Below, in pieces: positions 47,024-55,520 of a stretch of DNA of 64,000 nucleotides. Where the stretch lies: contig URCB01000005.1 of NCBI GenBank assembly GCA_900546255.1, positions 6,723 through 70,722 on the forward strand, read 5' to 3'. Within the stretch, counting starts at the first letter, position 1; every line of letters starts with the position of its first letter. Made by a program: the position numbers and the translations under genes. Source of the stretch: an uncultured Eubacteriales bacterium (GTDB taxonomy: Bacteria; Bacillota; Clostridia; Oscillospirales; Oscillospiraceae). Under the pieces are notes generated by a model, which was given only the letters and a program-made list of their open reading frames with translations, had not been told where the DNA came from and ran no database searches.

Positions 47024-49675
47024 TCAGCCCTTGGCCTCGGCCCAACTGCGGCCGGCCCCGGCCTCCGCCACCAGGGGGACGGAGAAGTTCCCCGCCCCCT
47101 CCATCTCCTGGGTGAGCAGGGCCTTGACCTGGTCTGCCTCCTCCTGGGGGCACTCCACGATGAGTTCGTCGTGGACCTGGAGGATGAGCTGGGCCCGCAG
47201 GCCCTCTGCCTTCAGCCGGCGGGCCACCCGGATCATGGCCAGCTTCATTACATCGGCGGCGGTGCCCTGGATGGGCATGTTCAGGGCCACCCGCTCCCCG
47301 AAGGCCCGGAGGTTGTAGTTGGTGGACTTGAGCTCCGGCAGCCACCGGCGGCGGCCCATGAGGGTGGCCACGTACCCGTCCTCCTTGGCCTGGGCCTTGA
47401 CGTGTTCCATGTACTCCCGCACCCCGGAGAAGGTGGCCAGGTACTTGTTCATGTAGTCAGCGGCCTCCTGCCGGCTGACCCCGATGTCCTGGGCCAGGGA
47501 GAAGTCGGAGATGCCGTAGACGATGCCGAAGTTCACCGCCTTGGCCCGGCGGCGCAGTTCCCCGGTGACCTCCTCCGGGGGCAGGCCGAAGACCTGGCTG
47601 GCGGTCTGGGCGTGAATGTCCTGGCCGGACTGGAAGGCAGCGATCATCTTCTCGTCCCCTGCCATGTGGGCCAGCAGCCGCAGCTCGATTTGGGAGTAGT
47701 CCGCGTCCACCAGCACCCAGCCGGGCCGGGCGATGAACATGGTGCGGATCTGGGCCCCCAGCTCGGTGCGCACGGGGATGTTCTGCAGGTTGGGCTCTGT
47801 GGAGGACAGCCGCCCCGTGGCGGTGACGGTGTTCTGGAAGCTGGTGTGGATCCGCCCGTCGGGGGCGATGACCTTGGCCAGCCCCTCCACATAGGTGGAG
47901 TTGAGTTTGGTCAGCTGCCGGTACTCCAGGATCAAGTCGATGATGGGGTGCTGGGGGCGGAGCTTTTCCAGCACCTCGGCGCTGGTGGAGTACCCCGTCT
48001 TGGTCTTTTTCACCGGGGGCAGCCCCAGCCCCTCAAAGAGGACCCGCCCCAGCTGCTGGGTGGAATTGATGTTAAACTTCTCCCCCGCCTGGGCATAGAT
48101 CTCCCCCTGGAGCACCTCGATGCCGGTCTGCAGGGTCTGGCCGAAGTGGGCCAGGGCCGCCTGGTCCACCAGCACCCCGGCCTGCTCCATCTCCGCCAGC
48201 ACGGGGCAGAGGGGGCGCTCAATCTCCTCATACACCTGGGTCAGGCCGAACTCTGCCATCTCCTCGGGCAGGCGGCGGTACAGGGGGGGCAGCAGGCAGA
48301 CGTGGTGGGCCAGGGCCTGCCCGGCCTTTTGGGCGCTCTCCTCACTCTTCCAGGCTTTGGCGCCCAGGTAGTCCTTGGCCGGGGGCAGGGCCACCCCAAA
48401 GTACTTGGCCCCCACCTTGTCCAGGTCATAGCTGCCGTCGGTGGGCGAGAGGAGGTAGGCGGCAATGGCCCCGTCAAAGACAAAGCCCTCCGCCGTGAGC
48501 CCCCGGTCCAGGGCCCGGCTCATCACGTCCTTACTGTGGTACCCCAGCTTGGGGATGCCAGGGCCCAGCAGGCCCGCCAGGAAGGCCTGGTACCCCGGCA
48601 GGGCGGCCTCTTGGAAGAGGGCCACCTGGTCCCCCTTCTCCCCCCAGCACACTGCCAGGGCGGTGAGGTCGGGCAGGGCCAGCACCCCCACCGTCTGCCC
48701 CTGCCACTGGTCCAGCAGGGCCTGGGCCTGGGCGTCCTCTCTCACCCACACCACCTCTTGGGGGGTGGGGCAGGGGAGGTTGGACGGGCTGGTTCCCTGG
48801 ACGTCCAGCCCCATCTGGGCGATGAGTTTTTGGAAGTCCAGCTTCTGGAACAGCTCCAGCAGCAGGGCGGTGTTGGCCGGTTTCCGCAGCGTCTCCTCCG
48901 GGGTGAAGTCCAGGGGGGCATCCCGCCGGATGGTGCACAGGTCGTAGGAGAGGAAGGCGCTCTCCCGCCCTTCCGCCAGCCGCTTCTTCATCACCGGCCG
49001 GGTCTCCAGGGTCTCCTGGTCCAGGCGGGCGTAGACCTCCGCTAAGGTGCCGTTGTCCCGGAGGAGGGCCAGGGCGGTCTTTTCCCCCACCCCGGGCACC
49101 CCGGGGACGTTGTCGGAGGCATCCCCCATGAGGGCCTTCAGGTCCACCATCTGGGCCGGGGCAAAGCCGTACTTCTCCCGGAAGGCAGCCGGGTCCATCT
49201 CCTGGGTGGTGGTCTGCCCCATCCGGGTGGTGACCAGCTCCACATAGGTCTGGTCGCTGACCAGCTGGAGGGCGTCCCGGTCCCCGGTGGCCACCCGGCA
49301 GTCCCAGCCGGCCTGCTCACACTGGCGGGTGATGGTGCCGATGAGGTCGTCGGCTTCCCACCCGGCCAGCTCATAGCGGGGGATGTTCAGGGCGTCCAGC
49401 ACCTCTTTGAGCACCGGCATCTGCACCGCCAGGTCCTCGGGCATGCCCTTCCGCTGGGCCTTGTAGCCCTCGTAGGCCAGGTGGCGGAAGGTGGGCTCCC
49501 TCCGGTCGAAGGTGACGCAGATCCCGTCGGGCTCCAGCTCCCGCTCCATCCGCCGCAAAATATTCAAAAACCCAAAAATGGCATGGGTGGGGAAGCCCTC
49601 CTTGTTGTTCAGGGGGTGCATCCCGAAAAAGGCCCGGTTCACAATGGAGTTTCCGTCGATCACCAGCAGCTTCAT
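47024..49675 (-). CDS. polA: DNA polymerase I
   Basis: 883 residues. The 5' nuclease domain (1-290) begins MKLLVIDGNSIVNRAFFG. The 3'-5' exonuclease region (about 310-470) lacks the DxE start motif (VGVLALPDLTALAV in its place), so proofreading is probably inactive, as in many Gram-positive Pol I. The polymerase domain has motif A DADYSQIELRLLAHMAGD (about 656), motif B RRAKAVNFGIVYGIS and motif C VHDELIVE near 835. It repairs gaps and removes RNA primers. The start at 49675 is set by the family N-terminus. Confidence 0.95.
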   Translation of the reverse strand: MKLLVIDGNSIVNRAFFGMHPLNNKEGFPTHAIFGFLNILRRMERELEPDGICVTFDRREPTFRHLAYEGYKAQRKGMPEDLAVQMPVLKEVLDALNIPRYELAGWEADDLIGTITRQCEQAGWDCRVATGDRDALQLVSDQTYVELVTTRMGQTTTQEMDPAAFREKYGFAPAQMVDLKALMGDASDNVPGVPGVGEKTALALLRDNGTLAEVYARLDQETLETRPVMKKRLAEGRESAFLSYDLCTIRRDAPLDFTPEETLRKPANTALLLELFQKLDFQKLIAQMGLDVQGTSPSNLPCPTPQEVVWVREDAQAQALLDQWQGQTVGVLALPDLTALAVCWGEKGDQVALFQEAALPGYQAFLAGLLGPGIPKLGYHSKDVMSRALDRGLTAEGFVFDGAIAAYLLSPTDGSYDLDKVGAKYFGVALPPAKDYLGAKAWKSEESAQKAGQALAHHVCLLPPLYRRLPEEMAEFGLTQVYEEIERPLCPVLAEMEQAGVLVDQAALAHFGQTLQTGIEVLQGEIYAQAGEKFNINSTQQLGRVLFEGLGLPPVKKTKTGYSTSAEVLEKLRPQHPIIDLILEYRQLTKLNSTYVEGLAKVIAPDGRIHTSFQNTVTATGRLSSTEPNLQNIPVRTELGAQIRTMFIARPGWVLVDADYSQIELRLLAHMAGDEKMIAAFQSGQDIHAQTASQVFGLPPEEVTGELRRRAKAVNFGIVYGISDFSLAQDIGVSRQEAADYMNKYLATFSGVREYMEHVKAQAKEDGYVATLMGRRRWLPELKSTNYNLRAFGERVALNMPIQGTAADVMKLAMIRVARRLKAEGLRAQLILQVHDELIVECPQEEADQVKALLTQEMEGAGNFSVPLVAEAGAGRSWAEAKG

Positions 49676-49742
49676 TCCATCACATCCTTTGCCGCGGGGC
49701 CCTTGCCCCGCCCAGTCCGTATCGCGCAGCGCATACGAAGGT

Positions 49743-49771
49743 ATTGTACCAACTTTTTCTCGGAAAAGCAA
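49743..49771 (-). promoter_or_regulatory. Promoter of polA
   Basis: Minus-strand TTGCTT, 17-bp spacer, TACAAT with TGG extension, about 70 bp before the polA start. It makes polA independent of the small RNA promoter further upstream. Confidence 0.65.
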
Positions 49772-49860
49772 CGAAAACCCACCCCTGGCAGGGCCCGCCC
49801 CCGGGATAAAACGGCAAGGGAGGCAGCCCCTGGCTGCCTCCCGAAAGTTTTCGCAAATAC

Positions 49861-49889
49861 TTGCCATCCCCCAATTTTCTTGCTATAAT
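49861..49889 (+). promoter_or_regulatory. Plus-strand promoter facing the 49.9 kb RNA locus
   Basis: TTGCCA, 17-bp spacer, TATAAT followed by ACCCC; predicted start near 49896, transcribing the complement of the RNA candidate and possibly the gene at 50243. Confidence 0.75.
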
Positions 49890-49897
49890 ACCCCTGG

Positions 49898-49992
49898 AAA
49901 ACAAAAATGCGGCAGCCTGTGGGTGGTAGCGCACCCACAGGCCTGCGCGGGTGAGGACCCACCTACACAACGGCCATTCGGCCGCACCGCAT
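49898..49992 (-). ncRNA. Small hairpin-rich RNA candidate, about 95 nt
   Basis: On the minus strand the predicted start coincides with the outer stem ATGCGG (pairing with CCGCAT near the 3' end), which is followed directly by a TTTTTGTTTT tract, so the stem can end the RNA. Inside are hairpins CGGCC/GGCCG, GGGT/ACCC and an 11-bp perfect stem GCCTGTGGGTG/CACCCACAGGC. I do not recognise the family; it lacks the SRP RNA core and 6S identity was considered. The plus-strand promoter could make an exact antisense copy. Confidence 0.5.
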
Positions 49993-49997
49993 GGGGT

Positions 49998-50026
49998 ATT
50001 ATACGATATTTTTGCTTCCCCCGCAA
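49998..50026 (-). promoter_or_regulatory. Minus-strand promoter of the 49.9 kb RNA
   Basis: TTGCGG, 17-bp spacer, TATAAT followed by ACCCC. It faces the promoter at 49861, and the two share the 11-bp inverted copy TATAATACCCC. Beyond it, 50027-50242 shows only a GC-rich hairpin near 50014-50036 and no gene. Confidence 0.75.
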
Positions 50027-50242
50027 GGGCGGGAGCAAGATTGTTGCTACATATTCTCTTGCGTTTGTGTGCAGAGAACTTTGCTTCTTGCGCTGTGTAG
50101 GGCTTCCCTGTATAGCGTTTTTTGTGTTTCCCTGCAGCGCCCATGGGTGGCCGGCCCTTCTGGCCCCCCTTGGCGCGGCTGCGGCGAAAATCAAAAAACC
50201 GGTCAGCCCTCCCCGCTGACCGGGCAAGGAGCGTGAGGATCG

Positions 50243-51106
50243 ATGACCACAGCGCAACTCAGCCAATACCTTGAGACCGCCGTCGACCTGGAGAAAGCGG
50301 TCTTTCTCCAGGCGCGGCGCCTCGCCCAGTACAAAGAGGAGATTCAGGCCCTGGACCGGGCAGCCCGCCGGCCAGCGCCGGCTCCCCCGGAGGCAGCCCC
50401 TGTGGCCCCGGTGCCCAAACCGCCCATGGAGCCTCTGCGGGAGATTTTGGGCAAGACTCTGCTGGGGTTCCTCCTTTCCCTCGCCGCCGTAACCGGAATC
50501 AGCGTCCTCACCCTGGGCCCTGCCAGGGGGTGGATGACTGGGGCAATCGGCGGCGTCCTTTTGGGCTGTATTCTTGCCATTGTCGCATATTTCAAAGCCG
50601 TCCGGGCCAGTTCCCTCCGGTGGCGCACCTACCACCTTTTGATGGAGAACTACCAGCTCATCCACGGCACCTACGGCCTGCGCCGGGAAAAGTCCCAGGC
50701 AGAGCTGGAGGCCCGGCAAAAGGCCTACCCCGACCTTCTGCGCAGGCACCAGGAGCGGGTGACCCAGGCCCTCCAGCGGAAGCAGGCCCTGGAGGCTGTC
50801 CTCCCCCAGCTCACCCAGCAGCTGGCCGACAGCAAGGCCGCTCGGGCCGCCCACTATGCCCAAGACGTCCTGTTCCCCAAATACCGGACCTTTGTCCTGG
50901 TCTGCTCCCTGTGCGAGCTGGTGCAGTCCGGCCGCTGCGCCACCTTGGAAGGGCCCCAAGGTGCCTACCAGCAGCTGGAGGCCGAGCTCCAGGCGGGGTG
51001 GATCCTCACCGACTGGAACCAAATCCTCCGCCAGGGGGACCGTTTGCAGACCCGGCAGTTCCTCCTCTGCACTGCCCTGCAGCAGGCCCCCGCACCCTCC
51101 CTGTGA
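50243..51106 (+). CDS. Coiled-coil membrane protein of unknown function
   Basis: 287 residues. Residues 1-45 form a charged helix, then a Pro/Ala-rich linker (about 45-62), two hydrophobic spans (about 75-95 and 100-118, LGFLLSLAAVTGISVLTLG and GAIGGVLLGCILAIVAYF), a long predicted coiled coil (about 125-200, rich in Arg, Glu and Gln) and a C-terminal globular part (TFVLVCSLCELVQSGRCATLEGPQGAY). This layout is seen in several uncharacterised Firmicutes proteins. No family can be named. It is followed by the XRE-comEC pair after 115 bp. Confidence 0.72.
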   Translation: MTTAQLSQYLETAVDLEKAVFLQARRLAQYKEEIQALDRAARRPAPAPPEAAPVAPVPKPPMEPLREILGKTLLGFLLSLAAVTGISVLTLGPARGWMTGAIGGVLLGCILAIVAYFKAVRASSLRWRTYHLLMENYQLIHGTYGLRREKSQAELEARQKAYPDLLRRHQERVTQALQRKQALEAVLPQLTQQLADSKAARAAHYAQDVLFPKYRTFVLVCSLCELVQSGRCATLEGPQGAYQQLEAELQAGWILTDWNQILRQGDRLQTRQFLLCTALQQAPAPSL

Positions 51107-51221
51107 GGCCCTTCCCGGCCTCACAGGTGGGGGGATTTCTTTTTTTAAAATTGCCACTATATGGTGGCAATACACCAGCAGAAACCGACAAAATAGTAGC
51201 ATTTCCTTGAGGTGTTGCAGT

Positions 51222-51425
51222 ATGTACTTTCCTCGAATTGAAGACCTGCGCATTGACAGTGACAAAAAACAGTATGAGATCGCAGCCTACCTCCATTTGA
51301 ACCGGGAAGTCTACCGCCGCTACGAGAAAGGGGAACGGGAAATCCCCGTTTGGGCCCTGATCCAGCTGGCACAGTTCTACGGCACCACCACGGATTACAT
51401 CCTGGGGCTGTCGGACCAACGATGA
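51222..51425 (+). CDS. Small XRE-family regulator
   Basis: 67 residues, almost only the HTH domain: RIDSDKKQYEIAAYLHLNREVYRRYEKGEREIPV followed by ALIQLAQFYGTTTDYILGLS, written here as two motifs at residues 10-42 and 45-64. Such minimal Cro/C1-type proteins bind DNA as dimers. The ATG follows GAGGTG, and its stop overlaps the comEC start (ATGA), so it is translationally coupled to the DNA-uptake gene. Confidence 0.87.
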   Translation: MYFPRIEDLRIDSDKKQYEIAAYLHLNREVYRRYEKGEREIPVWALIQLAQFYGTTTDYILGLSDQR

Positions 51426-53686
51426 CTCTCCGGTGGGTGACCGCAGGGGTGGTGGGGGCCGCGCTGCTGGGGGTGTACCTGTCCTGGACGGCATGGGTCC
51501 TCCCGGTGGGGCTGGCAGCCCTCGCTGTAGGGGTGCTCCTGCGGGTCCTGAAAAAGTTTGCCCCGGCCCGGTGGGTCCTGTTGGGGGCGGGCATTGCCCT
51601 GCTCTGGCTCACGGTCTACGGGGCCATGGTCCGGGCCCCGGCCCAGGCCTTGGAGTCCCGCACCGTACCCATCCAGGGGGAGGTCCTCCAGTGGCCGGAG
51701 GAAACCCTCTACGGCGCCCGGCTCTACCTGAAAGCCGGAGAGCCCGGCGGGAAACCGGTCAAGGCCCTCTTTTATGGGGAGCGCGACCTCCTCTCCCTGC
51801 GTCCGGGGGACCGGATCGAAACCGTGGCCGAGTGCTCCCCCGCCAACCGCATCCAGGGGGAGGAGACCTTCTACTACGCCGGCCAGGGCTACTTCCTCCA
51901 GATGAAGCCCCGGGACGAGATTACCGTCCTGCCCCCGGAGGGGTTCTCCCTCCGCACCAGCCTCACCCTTCTGGCGGGCACCATCATGGATCAAATTGAC
52001 CGTCTCTACCCCCAGCAGGAGGCGGGCTTTCTCCGCGCCCTGCTCATGGGGGACAAATCGGGGCTGGAGGACATCGACCAAAACCACTTCAACCGGGTGG
52101 GCCTGGGCCATGTGGTGGTGATCTCCGGGTTCCACGTCAGCGTGCTCATGGGCTTTCTCGCCCTCTTCCTGAACCCCAAGAAGAAGCGGAATGTGGCCGT
52201 GATCCTGCTGCTCCTGGTGGCCTTCTGCTGCATGACCGGCAGCGACCCCGGCACGGTGCGGGCCACGGTCCTCTGCGCCCTGGCCATGCTGGCCCCTCTG
52301 GTGGGCCGGTCCTACGACTCCATCACCGGGCTGTGCGCCGCCCTGCTCCTGCTGCTGGCCTGGAACCCCTGGGCGGTGGCCAACGCGGGGCTGCAGTTCT
52401 CCTTCCTGTCCACCCTGGGCATCCTGGTCTTTGGCCTAAAGTGGTATGGGACCTGGCGGGCCCGGGTGCCGGAACGGGGGCGGAAATGGGCCGCCCCCTG
52501 GTTGGCCTGCGCCGCGGTGAGCCTGTCGGCCATGGTATTCACCGTTCCCCTTTCGGGGCTGTACTTTGGGCAGTTTTCCCTGGTCTCCCCCCTGGCCAAC
52601 CTCTGCACGGAATGGGCGGTGGTGCTGGCCTTTCTGGGCGGGGCGGTGTCCCTGGTGGCCGGGGCCCTCTTCCCGCCCCTGGGGCAGGCGCTGGCCGCGG
52701 TGGTGGCCCTGCCGGTGGACTACTTTTACTGGTTCTCCCGCACGGCCAGCGGCTGGAGCCTGGCGGCCCTGCGGCTGGACATCGGCCTCTATGCCGGGTG
52801 GGTGGTCTTTGTCTACGGGGTGCTGATCCTCTGCCTCTGGCGGGCCAGCCGGTACCCGGACCGGCACCTCTCCGTCGCCCTGCCGGTGGGGGCCTGCGCG
52901 GTGACACTGGCGGCGGCAGTCCTCTTCACCGTCTACCAGGCCCAGCGCCATGACCTGACCTTCCGTCTGCTGGATGTGGGCCAGGGGCAGTGCGTGGTGG
53001 TGACCTCCGGCTCCACCCGGGCCATGATCGACTGCGGCGGCACCAAGGACCCAGGGGACACCGCAGCCACCTACGTCCAGTCCCTGGGCCGCAGCCGGCT
53101 GGACCTGCTGATCCTCACCCACTACCACAACGACCACGCCGGCGGGGTGCTGGAACTGCTGGAGCGGGTGAAGGTGGGGGCCATCGTCGCCCCCGACGTG
53201 GACCCGGACAGCGACCTGCGGCAGGCCATTGCCGCCCGGGCCGCCCAGCTGGACATCCCCATGCACTATATCGCAGAGAACACAGACCTGACCCTGGGGA
53301 AGGCGGAGATCACCCTCTATGCCCCGGTCACCGGCGGCGGGGACAGCAACGAGCAGTGCCTGTCCGTCCTCTGCCAGGCCAACGGCTGGGAGGCCCTCCT
53401 CACCGGGGACATGCCCCTGGAAACCGAGGAACTCCTGGTGGCCCGGGAGGACCTGCCCCAGGTGGACCTTTTGGTGGCCGGCCATCACGGGTCCAAATAC
53501 GCCACCAGCGAAACCCTGCTGGCCGCCGTGGACCCAGACGCCGTGGCCATCTCCGTGGGGTACAACAACTACGGCCACCCCACCCCGGAGACCCTGGGCC
53601 GGATCCAGGCCCAGGGGGCGGCGGTCTACCGCACAGATTACGAGGGGCACATCATCTTCACAGCCCCAGAGGGGAAGGAATCATAA
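51422..53686 (+). CDS. comEC: ComEC/Rec2-family DNA internalisation protein
   Basis: 754 residues forming the membrane channel for uptake of single-stranded DNA. The N-terminal part has spans and a DUF4131-like OB-fold segment (about 50-160). The competence domain contains LLMGDKSGLEDIDQNHFNRVGLGHVVVISGFHVS split across residues 205-240, then about six spans. The C-terminal metallo-beta-lactamase domain (from about 510) has LLDVGQGQCVVV, LTHYHNDHAGG and HHGSKYATS with the metal ligands. The start at 51422 overlaps the XRE stop. comEA is not adjacent. Confidence 0.93.
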   Translation: MTLRWVTAGVVGAALLGVYLSWTAWVLPVGLAALAVGVLLRVLKKFAPARWVLLGAGIALLWLTVYGAMVRAPAQALESRTVPIQGEVLQWPEETLYGARLYLKAGEPGGKPVKALFYGERDLLSLRPGDRIETVAECSPANRIQGEETFYYAGQGYFLQMKPRDEITVLPPEGFSLRTSLTLLAGTIMDQIDRLYPQQEAGFLRALLMGDKSGLEDIDQNHFNRVGLGHVVVISGFHVSVLMGFLALFLNPKKKRNVAVILLLLVAFCCMTGSDPGTVRATVLCALAMLAPLVGRSYDSITGLCAALLLLLAWNPWAVANAGLQFSFLSTLGILVFGLKWYGTWRARVPERGRKWAAPWLACAAVSLSAMVFTVPLSGLYFGQFSLVSPLANLCTEWAVVLAFLGGAVSLVAGALFPPLGQALAAVVALPVDYFYWFSRTASGWSLAALRLDIGLYAGWVVFVYGVLILCLWRASRYPDRHLSVALPVGACAVTLAAAVLFTVYQAQRHDLTFRLLDVGQGQCVVVTSGSTRAMIDCGGTKDPGDTAATYVQSLGRSRLDLLILTHYHNDHAGGVLELLERVKVGAIVAPDVDPDSDLRQAIAARAAQLDIPMHYIAENTDLTLGKAEITLYAPVTGGGDSNEQCLSVLCQANGWEALLTGDMPLETEELLVAREDLPQVDLLVAGHHGSKYATSETLLAAVDPDAVAISVGYNNYGHPTPETLGRIQAQGAAVYRTDYEGHIIFTAPEGKES

Positions 53687-53691
53687 ACCCT

Positions 53692-54753
53692 ATGGCCAAA
53701 CGCAACGACAAGGCCGCCGGACAGGCGGCATACCGAAAACTGAAACAGGATCTCCGCCAGGGAACGGTGGGGTCCCTCTACCTCTTCCACGGGGAGGAGG
53801 CCTACCTCCGGGACCACTATCTGGACCAGATGAAGGCCAAACTCATCCCCCCGGGGATGGAGAGCTTCAACTACCACCGCTTGGCGGGGAAAACCCTCAC
53901 CGCCCAGCGCCTGGCAGAGACGGTGGACGCCCTGCCCATGATGAGTCCCCGCACCCTCATCGTGGTCCAGGACTACGACCTCTTCAAGGCCCCGGAGGGG
54001 GAGCGGAAAGCCATCACCCAACTCTTGGAGGACCTACCGGAATACTGCTGCCTGGTCTTTGTCTATGACACCCTGGCCTATAAGCGGGATGCCCGCATGA
54101 AGAAGCTGGCCGGGGTCCTCCAAGACAAAGGGCAGGAGGTCCCCTTCCTCCGCCAGGAGACGGGGGACCTGGTGGACTGGATCGGCCGCCGCTTCCGGGC
54201 CCTGGGGCACGACATTGACACGGCGGACGCCCAGTACCTCATCTTCCTGTGCGGGGACCTGATGCACGGCCTGATTGGGGAGATTGAAAAGATCGGCGCC
54301 TATGCCCAAGGCCGCCGGGTTACCCGGCAGGACATTGACGCCGTGGCCATCCCCGTCATCGACGCGGTGGTCTTTCAGATGACCGACGCCCTCTCCCGCC
54401 GGCAGACGGACAAGGCCTTTTCCGTCCTCACCGACCTGCTCCGCCTGCAGCAGGCCCCCATTATGATCCTGGCCGTGCTGGGAAAGCACTTCCGCCAGCT
54501 CTACACCGCCCGGGTGGCCCTGGAAAGCGGCAAGGGCAGCCGGTGGGTCATGGAGCTGTGGGGGATGCGCTCCCCCTACCCCGCCGACAAACTCCTGGAG
54601 GGGGCCCGCCACCACGACCTGGCCTGGTGCAAAACCGCCATGCGCCGGTGCGCAGAGACCGACCTGGCCATGAAGTCCGTGGCCGGCGCCGATGGGAAGG
54701 ACCTTTTGGTCTCCCTGCTGCTGGAACTGTCCGCAGGAGGTGCCCCATGCTGA
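53692..54753 (+). CDS. holA: DNA polymerase III delta subunit
   Basis: 353-residue clamp-loader subunit that opens the beta clamp. The N-terminus has LYLFHGEEAYLRDHYLDQMK (about 29-48); LPMMSPRTLIVVQDYD near 83 and LGKHFRQLYTAR near 265 are typical. comEC-holA order is conserved in Firmicutes. The start follows GGAAGGA at loose spacing, 5 bp after comEC. The stop overlaps the rnmV start. Confidence 0.93.
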   Translation: MAKRNDKAAGQAAYRKLKQDLRQGTVGSLYLFHGEEAYLRDHYLDQMKAKLIPPGMESFNYHRLAGKTLTAQRLAETVDALPMMSPRTLIVVQDYDLFKAPEGERKAITQLLEDLPEYCCLVFVYDTLAYKRDARMKKLAGVLQDKGQEVPFLRQETGDLVDWIGRRFRALGHDIDTADAQYLIFLCGDLMHGLIGEIEKIGAYAQGRRVTRQDIDAVAIPVIDAVVFQMTDALSRRQTDKAFSVLTDLLRLQQAPIMILAVLGKHFRQLYTARVALESGKGSRWVMELWGMRSPYPADKLLEGARHHDLAWCKTAMRRCAETDLAMKSVAGADGKDLLVSLLLELSAGGAPC

Positions 54754-55337
54754 AGATTCGAGAGGCCATTGTGGTGGAGGGGCGGTACGACAAGAACACC
54801 CTCTCCCAGGTGGTGGACACGGTGATCCTGGAAACCGCCGGCTTTGGCATCTTTCGGGACGAGGAGACCTTGGCCCTCCTGCGCCGGATCGGGGCCAAGC
54901 GGGGGCTGATCCTCCTCACCGACAGCGACGGGGCGGGCTTTCTCATCCGCAACTATCTCAAGGGGGCCCTGCCCCAGGACCAGGTCAAGCACGCCTACAT
55001 CCCCGACCGCTACGGCAAGGAGCGGCGCAAGCGCCGCCCCGGCAAGGAGGGGAAACTGGGGGTGGAGGGGATGCCCCCTGCCGTCCTGGAGGCCGCCCTC
55101 CGCCAGGCCGGCGCCACCGTCCTGGGGGAGGACAGTGCACCCCCCCAAGCGCCCCCCCTCACCAAGGCCGACCTCTACGCCTGCGGCCTGTCCGGGGGGG
55201 AGGGCAGCCGGGAAAAGCGGCAGAAGCTGCTGCGGAAACTGGACCTGCCATCCCACCTCTCCCCCAACGCTATGCTCCCCATCCTCTCCGCCCTGTACGA
55301 CCGGAATGCCCTGCTGGAGGAGATGCGGAACCTGTGA
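54747..55337 (+). CDS. rnmV: Ribonuclease M5-like Toprim nuclease
   Basis: 196 residues. The Toprim domain carries IVVEGRYDKNTLSQ (about 8-21, catalytic Glu) and LLTDSDGAGFLIRN (about 57-70, DxD). RNase M5 matures the 5S rRNA ends in Firmicutes and needs ribosomal protein L18. A C-terminal domain (about 110-196) belongs to the DUF4093 type. AGGAGG precedes the ATG, which overlaps holA by 7 bp. No rRNA genes are in this window. Confidence 0.85.
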   Translation: MLKIREAIVVEGRYDKNTLSQVVDTVILETAGFGIFRDEETLALLRRIGAKRGLILLTDSDGAGFLIRNYLKGALPQDQVKHAYIPDRYGKERRKRRPGKEGKLGVEGMPPAVLEAALRQAGATVLGEDSAPPQAPPLTKADLYACGLSGGEGSREKRQKLLRKLDLPSHLSPNAMLPILSALYDRNALLEEMRNL

Positions 55338-55403
55338 TTCCGGCACTGTGATACAGGTCACCAGGAATGCCAAAAAAACCACAAAATATATGGGGGAATG
55401 GGG

Positions 55404-55432
55404 TTTACAAGGCCCTAGATGGGGTGTAGAAT
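55404..55432 (+). promoter_or_regulatory. Promoter of reverse rubrerythrin
   Basis: TTTACA, 17-bp spacer, TAGAAT. The 90-nt leader holds a strong AGGAGG site near its end. Confidence 0.72.
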
Positions 55433-55520
55433 AAGGGCATCTGAGGGACAGGCTCCCTCATCCCCATGTTTTCTATCACGCTCCCTTCCAGGAGTCAATC
55501 AATCAGGAGGTAGTTTCGAT

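Noticed and set aside
46910..49045. Long plus-strand open frame of about 711 codons opposite polA
   Set aside because: Shadow of polA; composition (Gly, Leu, His, Val) and lack of a ribosome site show it is not a gene.
49898..49992. Signal recognition particle RNA or a T-box (GGGTGGTAGCGC looks like GGGTGGTACCGCG)
   Set aside because: The SRP core GGTCAGG...GGAAGGAAGCAGC is missing. The T-box-like string is the loop side of a perfect 11-bp hairpin, only about 30 nt from the promoter and without a specifier stem or synthetase gene downstream.
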